64,000 nt of DNA. It comes from Tolypothrix tenuis PCC 7101. GTDB lineage: Bacteria; Cyanobacteriota; Cyanobacteriia; Cyanobacteriales; Nostocaceae. A program made the translations under genes and the position numbers. Where the stretch lies: positions 7,899,326-7,963,325 of the forward strand of contig NZ_AP018248.1 of the NCBI RefSeq assembly GCF_002368295.1, given 5' to 3'. Positions within the stretch are counted from its first letter, which is position 1. Each line of letters starts with the position of its first letter. Below are positions 52,618 to 61,479 of the stretch, piece after piece. The notes beneath the pieces were generated by a model. It made no database searches. It worked only from the letters and a program-made list of their open reading frames with translations, and was not told the origin of the DNA.

Positions 52618-53045
52618 AGATTTAGTAATTTATGCTAATAAAATTCGCATCTATACAAAGATAGATACTTAACAATCAGGCTAACAATCTAAATATATGA
52701 TAAATATTGTAATCTTTTGTAAAAACTTAATTCATACCAATTCAAATAATGTTTTCGACAAATCAATGTATTCTAGAGGGCAAGGCAGTGCCTTGCCCCT
52801 ACAATCTGTCGCATTCTTTTTTCAAATTGGTATCACTTGCAGAAGATTAAAGATGTATCAATTTTTCTTACAAGCAAGAACAGAGAATAGTTCCCATGAA
52901 AAATTGTTACCCTTATGTATAGAAAAGGGATAATAGAGATAGAGAAATCACAAGATAAATTAATTACTTTTGGCTCAAGAATTAGCAATCAGAAGTGTTT
53001 ACAAGTAAGAGCTAAGAAGAAATTTTAATTTTTATACACGCAATA
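52618..53045. other. 428-base intergenic region
   Basis: It contains MITE copy B (52734-52833). The remainder is AT-rich and shows no gene or clear terminator. Confidence 0.6.
52734..52833. repeat. MITE family copy B (100 bp)
   Basis: It has the same length and layout as copy A at 26031-26130: ATACCAATTC to AAATTGGTAT ends and a central GGGCAAGGCA palindrome. It differs at only a few positions, so the family was mobile fairly recently. Confidence 0.85.
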
Positions 53046-53462
53046 TTAGCCTGCGATTTGAGCGTCTTCACAAGCTCCGTTACAATCAATAGAGATAATA
53101 ATTGTATGACCGCCAAATAGCTCACCATCATCATAAAAAAGGTCGGCACTACCGTCAGTATTAATATGAACTGATACCAATTTTATTAGTTCTATAAAAG
53201 TTAAGCAGTCAATTTCTGTACCATTATTCCAGTGCTTATTATATCGTTCTAGAAGTTGGTTAGCTGCAAAACGGCGAAGATTGATTTCTTGTGCTTGAAT
53301 TCTGGTAAAAGAATGGCAAGCAGGTATTTCTGTATCGTCAATATCAACACTCAAATTTACAATATTGCCTGGGATAATTTCAACTTGATTAGACCACCAT
53401 TGAAGCTTACTATTCCAAACTAATTCACCTAAAATATCATTTTGAATTTTTTGTTCAGGCAT
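53046..53462 (-). CDS. DUF2262-like protein, 138 aa
   Basis: The start NDILGELVWNSKLQWWSNQVEI matches the opening of DUF2262 proteins, and the end (DGSADLFYDDGELFGGHTII) is also typical. The function is unknown; relatives often sit near toxin or immunity genes. It is the last gene of the long leftward transport operon, 18 bases after the Uma2 gene. Confidence 0.65.
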   Translation of the reverse strand: MPEQKIQNDILGELVWNSKLQWWSNQVEIIPGNIVNLSVDIDDTEIPACHSFTRIQAQEINLRRFAANQLLERYNKHWNNGTEIDCLTFIELIKLVSVHINTDGSADLFYDDGELFGGHTIIISIDCNGACEDAQIAG

Positions 53463-53480
53463 TGGCTATTGCTCATTATT

Positions 53481-54044
53481 CTATAGCTTTAACCAGCCAA
53501 ATAATTGCCCTACAGTCAATTGAAAATTTTTCACTAATTCTGGAACTGGTAATATTTCATCTTCTTCTTGTAAAAGTAGTGGTTGCTGTTTTGGAGGATA
53601 GACTAAAACAGATTTTTCATCTGGATCTAGTAGCCAACCTAAACTACTACCATACTTAAGACAATGCAAAATATTGCCTGTTACTTTCGTTTGACTTTGG
53701 TCAGGTGATAAAATTTCAATTGTCCAATCTGGATACGCCTCAAATACATTTGCTATATCTCCGCTTGCATCCAAAGGAATTCTTTCCCAAGCAAACACAG
53801 CAACATCTGGAATAATTGAACGTCCGCCAAATGTACACCGCAATTCAGGAAAAGCTAGGGCAATTTTCTGAGGCTTTACCAATGCATTGATAGAACTGAC
53901 TAGTTCACCCTGAAGTATACTATGTTTTCCCTGTGGCATAGGTTTTGGAATAACTTGTCCATTAATATATTCACTAGCTGGCTTCGTTTCTGGGAGTTTT
54001 AAAAACTCCTCTAGAGTCAGGGTTTTAGTTGGTGAATGTACCAT
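53481..54044 (-). CDS. Uma2-family (DUF820) nuclease-like protein, 187 aa
   Basis: It shows the PD-(D/E)XK-like pattern of the family: SEYINGQVIPKPMPQGKH, then IIPDVAVF with the Asp, then WTIEILSPDQS with the Glu. Uma2 genes are greatly expanded in cyanobacteria and of unknown role. It follows livF by 21 bases. Confidence 0.8.
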   Translation of the reverse strand: MVHSPTKTLTLEEFLKLPETKPASEYINGQVIPKPMPQGKHSILQGELVSSINALVKPQKIALAFPELRCTFGGRSIIPDVAVFAWERIPLDASGDIANVFEAYPDWTIEILSPDQSQTKVTGNILHCLKYGSSLGWLLDPDEKSVLVYPPKQQPLLLQEEDEILPVPELVKNFQLTVGQLFGWLKL

Positions 54045-54065
54045 ATATTTTGACCTCCCAAATCT

Positions 54066-54815
54066 TTACCCTAAATAAGCTTTTTTAACTTGCTCATCTG
54101 TCAATAATTCTGAAGCTGCACCTGTTAAAGTAATAGAACCAGCTTCTAAAACATATCCTCTATCAGCAATTTGCAGAGCTAAATTAGCGTTTTGTTCTAC
54201 TAACAAAATTGTTACACCAGTAGCGCGGAGATTTTCAATAATAGTAAAAATTTCTCTAACAATTGCAGGGGCTAAACCTAAGCTAGGCTCATCTAAAAGC
54301 AGGAGTTGTGGTTTACTCATCAAAGCACGAGCGATCGCTAACATTTGTTGTTCGCCACCGCTAAGAGTTCCTGCTAGTTGATTGCGTCTTTGGGCTAACC
54401 GAGGAAATAACTCATATTGACGCTGAATATCTGCTTTAATCCCTGCTTGATCGTTACGAATATAAGCACCTAATAATAAATTATCTAAAACTGTTTGCCT
54501 TGCTAACACCCTCCGTCCCTCCGGACAATGGGCGACACCTAATTTCACCACCTCATAAGCTTGGCGGCGAGTAATATTTCTGCCACTATAAATAATTTGA
54601 CCGCTTTTAGGATTGACAATTTTCGAGATAGCGCGGAGAGTTGTAGTTTTACCTGCACCATTCGCACCAATTAAGGTAACTACTTCACCTTTTTTAATTG
54701 TCAAATTGATATTTTTTAGCGCTTGAATACCGCCATAATTAACATCAAGGTCTTTAACATCTAAAATCGTAAAATCTTCTTTATCATTTACATATCGGCG
54801 TTCATCTGCGTTCAT
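54066..54815 (-). CDS. livF: Amino-acid ABC transporter ATPase, LivF type, 249 aa
   Basis: It powers uptake of branched-chain or neutral amino acids together with LivG; NatE of the cyanobacterial N-I system is the alternative name. Motifs are Walker A GANGAGKT, the signature LSGGEQQ, Walker B LLLLDEPSLG and the H-loop region LLVEQNA (no His there, as is usual in LivF). The first codons (MNADERRYV) lie in a dispersed repeat (CGTTCATCTG twice, reversed), so the native start may have been altered. Confidence 0.88.
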   Translation of the reverse strand: MNADERRYVNDKEDFTILDVKDLDVNYGGIQALKNINLTIKKGEVVTLIGANGAGKTTTLRAISKIVNPKSGQIIYSGRNITRRQAYEVVKLGVAHCPEGRRVLARQTVLDNLLLGAYIRNDQAGIKADIQRQYELFPRLAQRRNQLAGTLSGGEQQMLAIARALMSKPQLLLLDEPSLGLAPAIVREIFTIIENLRATGVTILLVEQNANLALQIADRGYVLEAGSITLTGAASELLTDEQVKKAYLG

Positions 54816-54830
54816 CTGCGGTTAAAATCC

Positions 54831-55613
54831 TCATGCATTTCCCAAATAAGCTTCAATTACTGCTGGATCATCCCGCACTATAGCTGGTTCACCCAAAGCA
54901 ATTAATTGTCCAAAATCTAAAACAGCAATGCGATCGCACAATCCCATCACTAAGGGTACATGATGCTCAATCAGCACAATCGTTAAGTTGAAGCGTTCCC
55001 TGAGATTGCGGATAAATTCGCTGAGTTGCTGCTTTTCGCTGGGGTTCATTCCCGCTGCTGGTTCATCGAGGAGTAAGATTTGCGGTTCTAAAGCTAAAGC
55101 GCGGGCGATTTCCAAGCGACGTTGATCGCCATAAGCAAAGTTTTTGGCTTTTTCCTGGGCGCGATCGCTTAATCCCACCATCTCCAATAATTCTAAAGCC
55201 TGTTGTCTACTTTTAGATTCTTCACTTGGTGCGGGTGGTAATCCTAAAACCCCTTTAATCATACTACTGTTAGTATGTAAATGCCTGCCAACAATCACAT
55301 TTTCTAAAGCTGACAGTTCACCAAACAGGCGAATATTTTGAAAAGTCCGCGCAATCCCTAAACCTGCTATTTTATGTGGACGGAGTTGCGAAATATTTTG
55401 ATTTTGATAAATTAATTCTCCACTCGAAGGCGGAATTAAAGCAGTAATCAGATTAAATAATGTAGTTTTACCTGCGCCATTAGGGCCAATTAATCCAAAA
55501 ATCTCGTGTTTTTTGACTGCAAAAGATACATTATTGACAGCCACTAAACCACCAAATCGGCGAGTTAAAGATTTGGCTTCTAGGACAATACTATTGTTAT
55601 CGGCTGTTTGCAT
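54831..55613 (-). CDS. livG: Amino-acid ABC transporter ATPase, LivG type, 260 aa
   Basis: Walker A GPNGAGKT, family-specific GIARTFQNIRLF, signature YGDQRRLEIARAL, Walker B LLLDEPAAGMNP and HHVPLVMGLCDRIAVLD mark LivG (NatA-like). It lies 15 bases before livF and 76 after livM. Confidence 0.9.
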   Translation of the reverse strand: MQTADNNSIVLEAKSLTRRFGGLVAVNNVSFAVKKHEIFGLIGPNGAGKTTLFNLITALIPPSSGELIYQNQNISQLRPHKIAGLGIARTFQNIRLFGELSALENVIVGRHLHTNSSMIKGVLGLPPAPSEESKSRQQALELLEMVGLSDRAQEKAKNFAYGDQRRLEIARALALEPQILLLDEPAAGMNPSEKQQLSEFIRNLRERFNLTIVLIEHHVPLVMGLCDRIAVLDFGQLIALGEPAIVRDDPAVIEAYLGNA

Positions 55614-55689
55614 ATTTAGAGATTAGGAGCTATGAACTAGTTATGATAATTAAAAATATCTGGTATTTTGAGCATATTTTATTGCACGT

Positions 55690-56637
55690 TTATGCATCAA
55701 TTTTTTGCTTCTTTTGCAACTTGCCTTTTTTAAAAATATCTGGTGTCACCAAACCTTGAGGGAAAAAGATTGTTCCCACTACAATCAGTAAACCAAAAAT
55801 AATTAATCTCCCGTCTCTGAGGAATTGTGCTAACCAATTTGGTAATCCCCCTGTATCAGCTATTCCTCGGAGAATTTCCGGTAAAGCTGTAAATACCATC
55901 CCGCCTACCACTGAACCTAAGAAAGTTCTGGAACCACCAATTAATACAAAAGTTAGGTAGATAATACTAGCATCAAAAGTCCCTTGCCTAGAATTCCAAG
56001 TATTGAGGAAATGAGCGCTAACTGCACCAACCACACCTGCCAAAATTGCACCTAATGTAAATGCTAAAACCTTGTAGTATGTAGGGTTAATTCCCATTGA
56101 ACCGGCTGCTAATTCATCCTCTCTAATTGCAGTAAATGCCCTACCTACCTTAATCCGTTCCAGACGGTAAAACATTACCATTGCAATTATTAGTAATGGC
56201 AAAGCAATCCATAAATATTCGATTTGGCTTTGGAAGGGTTGAGGGATACCAAAAATTCCCACAGCGCCACCTGTAATTTCCAAATTAAGGGAAATAACTC
56301 GCAGAACTTCTACAAAAGCAATTGTGGCGATCGCTAAATAAATTCCTCGCAATCGTAACGCGGGAATTCCCACAGCTACGCCCAATAAACCGGACACGAC
56401 ACCAGCAATTAACATTTCTAATAATAATAGCGGGATAGGAAATGAACTATTATTAGATGCAAAAACTGTGGTAGATAAAATAGCAGCAATATATCCACCT
56501 AAAGCATAAAATCCAGGGCTAGCTAAGGATAATTGTCCAGTCATTAAAGGGAGATAAAGTGATAGCCCTAATAATGCCCCTAATACCATAGAGACAATTA
56601 ACGAAGCGTAGGTTGAGAGAAATTCATTGGGAAACAT
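55690..56637 (-). CDS. livM: Amino-acid ABC transporter permease, LivM type, 315 aa
   Basis: About eight to nine membrane helices are visible. The loop with GINPTYYKVLAFTLGAILAG, preceded by EDELAAGSMG, is the EAA-like site that touches the ATPases. It is separated from its partner permease by a Uma2 gene on the same strand, with only five bases between. Confidence 0.88.
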   Translation of the reverse strand: MFPNEFLSTYASLIVSMVLGALLGLSLYLPLMTGQLSLASPGFYALGGYIAAILSTTVFASNNSSFPIPLLLLEMLIAGVVSGLLGVAVGIPALRLRGIYLAIATIAFVEVLRVISLNLEITGGAVGIFGIPQPFQSQIEYLWIALPLLIIAMVMFYRLERIKVGRAFTAIREDELAAGSMGINPTYYKVLAFTLGAILAGVVGAVSAHFLNTWNSRQGTFDASIIYLTFVLIGGSRTFLGSVVGGMVFTALPEILRGIADTGGLPNWLAQFLRDGRLIIFGLLIVVGTIFFPQGLVTPDIFKKGKLQKKQKIDA

Positions 56638-56642
56638 TGTAA

Positions 56643-57245
56643 TTATGCTGTTAGTACTTGCTCTGCTGTCAAGGTGAGTTCGGGAAAAGTCGCTGATACG
56701 ATTATTTCAGCACCTCTAAATTGAGTACGTTGGTATTTGCCATTAGCATCTAAGAGAAAAATAAACACAGTCGGAACTTTAGGATTACCTAAATATTCTC
56801 TTAGCCCAATTGCTAAATAATCAACAATCCAATATTCTTTGATACCCAACCGTTGATATTCATCCAATTTATCAATGTAATCATCTTCCCAATTTGTTGA
56901 TGTTACTTCTACAGCTAACTGAATAGGTTCTTCCAGTGCTGAATAAGCATTGCGATTTGCGCGCCATATATCTTTATTGATGACGCTGACATCAGGTTTC
57001 CGTCCTTGTTCTATGCCTTCCGCAGTTCTAGTTTTAAATACTGCTGTGTTTTTGACTACATAATTGAAATTCAGCCGTTTAATTTCATCTTTGAATGAAT
57101 CAGCAATGAAATCGGCAACATCATCATGATTTCTAGTTGAACGCACTTCTACAATTTCTCCATTCACCAGTTCATAAAAACCCTCTTCTGAGCATTGTTC
57201 AAGAAATTGCTCAAAAGTTAATTTCTGTTTAGTAAATGTTGTCAT
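56643..57245 (-). CDS. Uma2-family protein inside the transporter operon, 200 aa
   Basis: This is a second DUF820/Uma2 protein: FYELVNGEIVEVRSTRNH, then KPDVSVI, then LAVEVTSTNWEDDY with the acidic residues and IKEYWIVDY at the end. It has no obvious link to transport. It is packed between livM (5 bases) and livH (7 bases), so it is co-transcribed and looks like an insertion into an existing operon. Confidence 0.82.
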   Translation of the reverse strand: MTTFTKQKLTFEQFLEQCSEEGFYELVNGEIVEVRSTRNHDDVADFIADSFKDEIKRLNFNYVVKNTAVFKTRTAEGIEQGRKPDVSVINKDIWRANRNAYSALEEPIQLAVEVTSTNWEDDYIDKLDEYQRLGIKEYWIVDYLAIGLREYLGNPKVPTVFIFLLDANGKYQRTQFRGAEIIVSATFPELTLTAEQVLTA

Positions 57246-57252
57246 ACAGTAT

Positions 57253-58203
57253 TTAAACCTTCTGAATAAATCGCCGTCCGAGTAAACCTTGGGGTCTAAC
57301 TAATAGCATGACAAACAAAATTGCAAATGCGACAGCATCTTTATAACCAGAATATTCACCAGGAACAAATGCTTCCACTAAGCCAATAACTAAACCGCCT
57401 AGTACTGCACCGGGAATACTACCCAAACCGCCTAAAACAATAACTGCTAAACCTCTTAAACCAAAAGCAATACCAAAGTAAGGCCCCGCAATACTCACAC
57501 TAGAAGCGACTAAAGTTCCCGCCAAACCTGCTAAAAAACTGCTGATAAAAAATGTCAGCACAATAAAGCCATCGGTATTAATTCCTAACAAACTGGCGGT
57601 AGTTGCATCTTCTGCGATCGCCTGCATTGCCTTACCATATTTAGTACTGTTAATAAAATAGGTAAGAATTGCCACAATCACTACAGATACCGCAAAAATC
57701 ACTATCTGGACGCTACGAATGGGAATTGGGCTTTCTGGGCTACCAAAATTAATCGAAGCAGGTAAACTTCCGTAAGCATCTGCGGGGAATGTATAACTTT
57801 CCGCACCTACTAAATATTGGATGAGGTTAACTATTACCACCGCCACACCCAAGCTAGAAACTACCGTGAGTAAGGGGTCAGAACCTTTACGGCGCAAGGG
57901 TTGGAAAGCGATCCGTTCCATCGCGATCCCCACCAAACCGGCTATACTACTGCCCAAAATTAAGGCGATCGCAAATGGTAATTTTATTGGTAGGGTAGCA
58001 TTCGCGAGTAAGCCATTAAATCCAAAGGTACCACCCATGAGTGCATAAGTGAAATATGCACCCAGAGTAAATATTGCACCATGAGCTAAATTGATGATGC
58101 CCAAAATCGAATAAACCAGGGTATATCCTAAGGCGAAAATTGCATAAACGCTGCCAATGGATAACCCATTTAAAAATTGTTGTAGGAACAGAGTCAAAGT
58201 CAT
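57253..58203 (-). CDS. livH: Amino-acid ABC transporter permease, LivH type, 316 aa
   Basis: The start LFLQQFLNGLSIGSVYAIFA and the following GYTLVYSILGIINLAHGAIF are LivH hallmarks. Eight helices and the EDATTASLLGINTDGFI loop are seen. It lies seven bases after the binding-protein gene (NatD/NatC-like in cyanobacterial naming). Confidence 0.9.
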   Translation of the reverse strand: MTLTLFLQQFLNGLSIGSVYAIFALGYTLVYSILGIINLAHGAIFTLGAYFTYALMGGTFGFNGLLANATLPIKLPFAIALILGSSIAGLVGIAMERIAFQPLRRKGSDPLLTVVSSLGVAVVIVNLIQYLVGAESYTFPADAYGSLPASINFGSPESPIPIRSVQIVIFAVSVVIVAILTYFINSTKYGKAMQAIAEDATTASLLGINTDGFIVLTFFISSFLAGLAGTLVASSVSIAGPYFGIAFGLRGLAVIVLGGLGSIPGAVLGGLVIGLVEAFVPGEYSGYKDAVAFAILFVMLLVRPQGLLGRRFIQKV

Positions 58204-58210
58204 AAATTAA

Positions 58211-59455
58211 CTATTTCAGAAATGCAAATTTACCCTGACTACCATCTTTATCCATTTTGATTTGGGCTACATAAAAATCTTTCTGCACAACTTCACCTAC
58301 AGGAGTAAAAGCAATTTCTCCGAGTGGGGTATTGTATTTTCCAGCTAGTATCTGTTTATTTAATTCATTCCGCAATTGTGGCAAGGCTAATTTATTCACT
58401 TTGCTGTTTTTATCTACAGCTTGGAGTGCTTCTACATAAACTTGGACTGCGGCAAAAGCTTGGGCACTAAATTGCGGTGGTTCTTTTTTAAATTGTTCAG
58501 TATAGGCTTTACGAAATGTCGAGTTAATTTCACTAAGGTGTTCTGGGCTATATGCTTGAGCAATTAATACACCGTCACATAGTGCTTTACAAACTGGGAA
58601 AATGTTAGAAGTGTTCATTCCATTCCCACCAACAATTAAACCTTTATAACCTAGTTCTCGTAGTTGTCTAACTAAATTCCCACCATCCGCAGCTAAACCA
58701 GAAATAATTACTAAATCAGGTTTCAGGTTAATCGCATTTGTGGCTTGGCTTTGAAAATCTGTATCGCTAGTTTGGAATTTTTGGACTGTTACTAATTCTA
58801 AACCCTGATCCTTAACAGTTTTCTGAAAAATTTCTGTTTCTGACTTACTAAATGCATCATTTTGGGCGAAGAAAACAGCAACTTTTTTAATGTTAGGATT
58901 TTGCTTGAGTGCTGCTTTTATAGAATTAGGCGCTACCACAGAAACAGGCGCAGAAACACGCGCTACATAATCACCAATTTCGGGAATTTTGTTAGCAGTA
59001 TTCGAGGCTGCTAATACTGGTACTTTAGCACGCTCGGCAACAGGGTCAGCACTAAAGGCTTGCTGTGATAAAGTAGGGCCAACAATACCGACAACTTTAT
59101 CTTTATTAATTAAAGTTTGAAAGGCATTAATTGCTCCTGCTTCATCACCGCTAGTATCTTGAAACACCAATTTAATTGGAGTGCCGTTAATACCACCTTT
59201 ATCATTAAAATACTTTTCAGCAATTCTCGCTCCAGCAACTTGTTCTTGACCGAGTAACGCTACATTGCTAGTTTGAGCAAAAGCAATACCAATAGGAATT
59301 GCACCTGATGAGTTTGTTATTGAGCCAGTATTATTTGCAGTCTGAGTTGGGGAAGTATTGCCTACATTTGTAGCATTATTACCACCACCACAGGCTGTGA
59401 GGAGCATGGTAACACTGGCTAAAAATGTAGTTGTTAAAGCACCAGATTTTTTCAT
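58211..59455 (-). CDS. livK: Amino-acid ABC transporter substrate-binding lipoprotein, 414 aa
   Basis: A lipoprotein signal ends in LLTAC with the lipidated Cys at residue 22. A Gly/Asn/Thr-rich linker and a type I periplasmic-binding fold follow (IPIGIAFAQTSNVALLGQEQ, then GPTLSQQAFSADP). It is the first gene of the operon and binds branched-chain or neutral amino acids (NatB-like). The ligand cannot be read from the sequence alone. Confidence 0.88.
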   Translation of the reverse strand: MKKSGALTTTFLASVTMLLTACGGGNNATNVGNTSPTQTANNTGSITNSSGAIPIGIAFAQTSNVALLGQEQVAGARIAEKYFNDKGGINGTPIKLVFQDTSGDEAGAINAFQTLINKDKVVGIVGPTLSQQAFSADPVAERAKVPVLAASNTANKIPEIGDYVARVSAPVSVVAPNSIKAALKQNPNIKKVAVFFAQNDAFSKSETEIFQKTVKDQGLELVTVQKFQTSDTDFQSQATNAINLKPDLVIISGLAADGGNLVRQLRELGYKGLIVGGNGMNTSNIFPVCKALCDGVLIAQAYSPEHLSEINSTFRKAYTEQFKKEPPQFSAQAFAAVQVYVEALQAVDKNSKVNKLALPQLRNELNKQILAGKYNTPLGEIAFTPVGEVVQKDFYVAQIKMDKDGSQGKFAFLK

Positions 59456-59756
59456 GGATGAAAAATTATGTCTTTTGGAATCCTCTTTATTTGACCACAG
59501 GGAGATGCAGATTCCAATAGTAATATGTTCAGTTTTGCCAATACCCCAGTCAGCTACCGGCGAAAAGCCTCAGTTTGCTTACACCAACTTTGCGTGTATA
59601 GCGATATAGCGATGATATTATTTTGGGTAAGCTAAAATGCATTTGGTGTTGCATATTCTTTGCTTGAGACTGTTATTTGTCCTTGTTAATACAAAGGGCA
59701 AATAACAAAGGGCAACCTTAATAATTGTTTATACAATGAATGTGGATTTTAGCTGA
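59456..59756. other. 301-base region upstream of livK
   Basis: It includes the livK promoter region, a repeated TATAGCGA pair near 59600 and an imperfect hairpin near 59670-59705 that may end the glycosyltransferase transcript from upstream regions. No gene. Confidence 0.4.
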
Positions 59757-60701
59757 TTATTTGTCTTTATGAAAACCTGCGATTTCTGCCAGAGTATACA
59801 GTGGTCTTTCTTTTACCTCTTCATAAATCCGCCCAATATATTCGCCCAAAATACCAATACTAACTAATTGCACTGCGCCTAAAAAGAAAATAGCCATTAA
59901 TATAATGGCCATTCCTGTTAAAGGAGAATGGGGTTGAATCAGTCGCCAGTACAAAACCATCACACTCATAAATAGTGAAATTAGCGCAGCGAAAAAGCCC
60001 ATATAAGTTGATAGGCGTAGCGGTACTTTAGAAAAAGAAACGAGTCCATTAATAGCTAATGCTAGAGATTTGCGAAATGTATATTTCACATCACCTGCAA
60101 ACCTGGGATCTCGCTCAAACTTAATAGCTATTTGATTAAAACCAACCCAAGCACGCAATCCCCGAATGTAGCGATTGCGTTCTGGCATTGAATTTAATAA
60201 GTCTACAACTTTACGATCTAATAAACAAAAATCCCCGGTATCTGTGGGAATATCTACATCTGCAAGTTGTTTGAGAATGCGGTAAAAAGCATAGGCTGTA
60301 AAGCGCTTAAACCAGCCTTCTTTGCGGCGTTGGATGCGTTGGGCATAAACAATTTGATATCCTTGTCGCCATTTTTCCACCATGTCTGGAATTAACTCTG
60401 GTGGATCTTGTAAATCAGCATCGAGAATCACAACCACCTGTCCCCGCACATAATTTAGCCCTGCTGTCACAGCAATTTGATGACCAAAATTTCTCGCCAA
60501 ACTTAAGTAAACCACACGCGGATCTTTTTGATGTAAATCGCGCATCATTTGTAAAGAGCGATCGCGGCTACCATCATTGACCAAACATAACTCTACCTCA
60601 CCATCCATCCGATCCATCACCTGGGAAATGCGACGATACATTTCTTCTATATTTTCTTCTTCGTTATAAATCGGTACTATAAAAGAATACTTAGGTAGCA
60701 T
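59757..60701 (-). CDS. GT2 polyprenyl-phosphate glycosyltransferase (GtrB-like), 314 aa
   Basis: The GT2 fold shows FIVPIYNEEENIEE, LVNDGSRD and ILDADLQDPPELI with the metal-binding acidic residues. Two C-terminal membrane helices (STYMGFFAALISLFMSVMVL and AIILMAIFFLGAVQLVSIGI) are typical of enzymes that load a sugar onto undecaprenyl or dolichyl phosphate. The GT87-like membrane protein two genes upstream could use such a lipid-linked sugar. Confidence 0.88.
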   Translation of the reverse strand: MLPKYSFIVPIYNEEENIEEMYRRISQVMDRMDGEVELCLVNDGSRDRSLQMMRDLHQKDPRVVYLSLARNFGHQIAVTAGLNYVRGQVVVILDADLQDPPELIPDMVEKWRQGYQIVYAQRIQRRKEGWFKRFTAYAFYRILKQLADVDIPTDTGDFCLLDRKVVDLLNSMPERNRYIRGLRAWVGFNQIAIKFERDPRFAGDVKYTFRKSLALAINGLVSFSKVPLRLSTYMGFFAALISLFMSVMVLYWRLIQPHSPLTGMAIILMAIFFLGAVQLVSIGILGEYIGRIYEEVKERPLYTLAEIAGFHKDK

Positions 60702-60795
60702 ACAAATCCGGTTTGATTCCTGAAATTACTTGCTTAGAAAGGGAACAGGGAACAGAGAGTTGGGAATAAAGGTTTACCTGAATTCCATCATGTAA

Positions 60796-61458
60796 TTAAG
60801 GTTTGCGACGAAACGGAAAACTACGACGACGGCGATACCAAGTAGATCCCGCAACTAGGATTCCCAGCAAGGCTAAAGCACCAATCAGTGGTAACACTTC
60901 TCCGGTGCGGATGGCTTTAATGCCAGAACTACCCAGCAAAACAAATGGTAATATCCCTGGTACGGTTCCTAAAGCTGTACCAATTAAGTAATCTTTAAAG
61001 CTAACTGAAGTCAAACCAGCAGCAAAATTCACCAAACCATAGGGCATAATCGGCACTAGGCGAATGGCAAACATATAATAAACTCCGCCTGCTTGCACTT
61101 CTGCATCAATTGCTTGCCAACGTCCAGCCAGTCTTTTAGCAACCATATCATGCCCAATTGTCCGGGCAAATACAAAAGAAGCGATCGCGGCCACAATTGC
61201 TGCTACACTTGTCCAAAATGTCCCCAGCCAAGGGCCGAAAATTGCTCCCCCAGTTAAATTCAGGGCTGTGGAAGGCAAAACTAGAATTGTAGCAACCACA
61301 TAAATCACAACATAAGTTACAGGTGCCCAAATTCCAGAGTTTTTCAACCACGACTGAATCAAGGCGGGATTAATTCCCCCTAAATAATAGGCTGTTGCGC
61401 CTGTAGCCACCAAACAAATCACAAACAATAAAATAAAACTAGTTTTAAAATTGAGCAT
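60796..61458 (-). CDS. TVP38/TMEM64 family (DedA-like) membrane protein, 220 aa
   Basis: The ATG at 61458 is preferred to the TTG just before it. Five to six helices and the family pattern (TALNLTGGAIFGPWLGT, then FAIRLVPIMPYGLVNFAAG) are clear. These proteins are lipid scramblases or carriers in other organisms. The C-terminus is very basic (RRRRSFPFRRK). It lies between two glycosylation genes. Confidence 0.85.
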   Translation of the reverse strand: MLNFKTSFILLFVICLVATGATAYYLGGINPALIQSWLKNSGIWAPVTYVVIYVVATILVLPSTALNLTGGAIFGPWLGTFWTSVAAIVAAIASFVFARTIGHDMVAKRLAGRWQAIDAEVQAGGVYYMFAIRLVPIMPYGLVNFAAGLTSVSFKDYLIGTALGTVPGILPFVLLGSSGIKAIRTGEVLPLIGALALLGILVAGSTWYRRRRSFPFRRKP

Positions 61459-61479
61459 CAATCAACTAATCCTAATACT

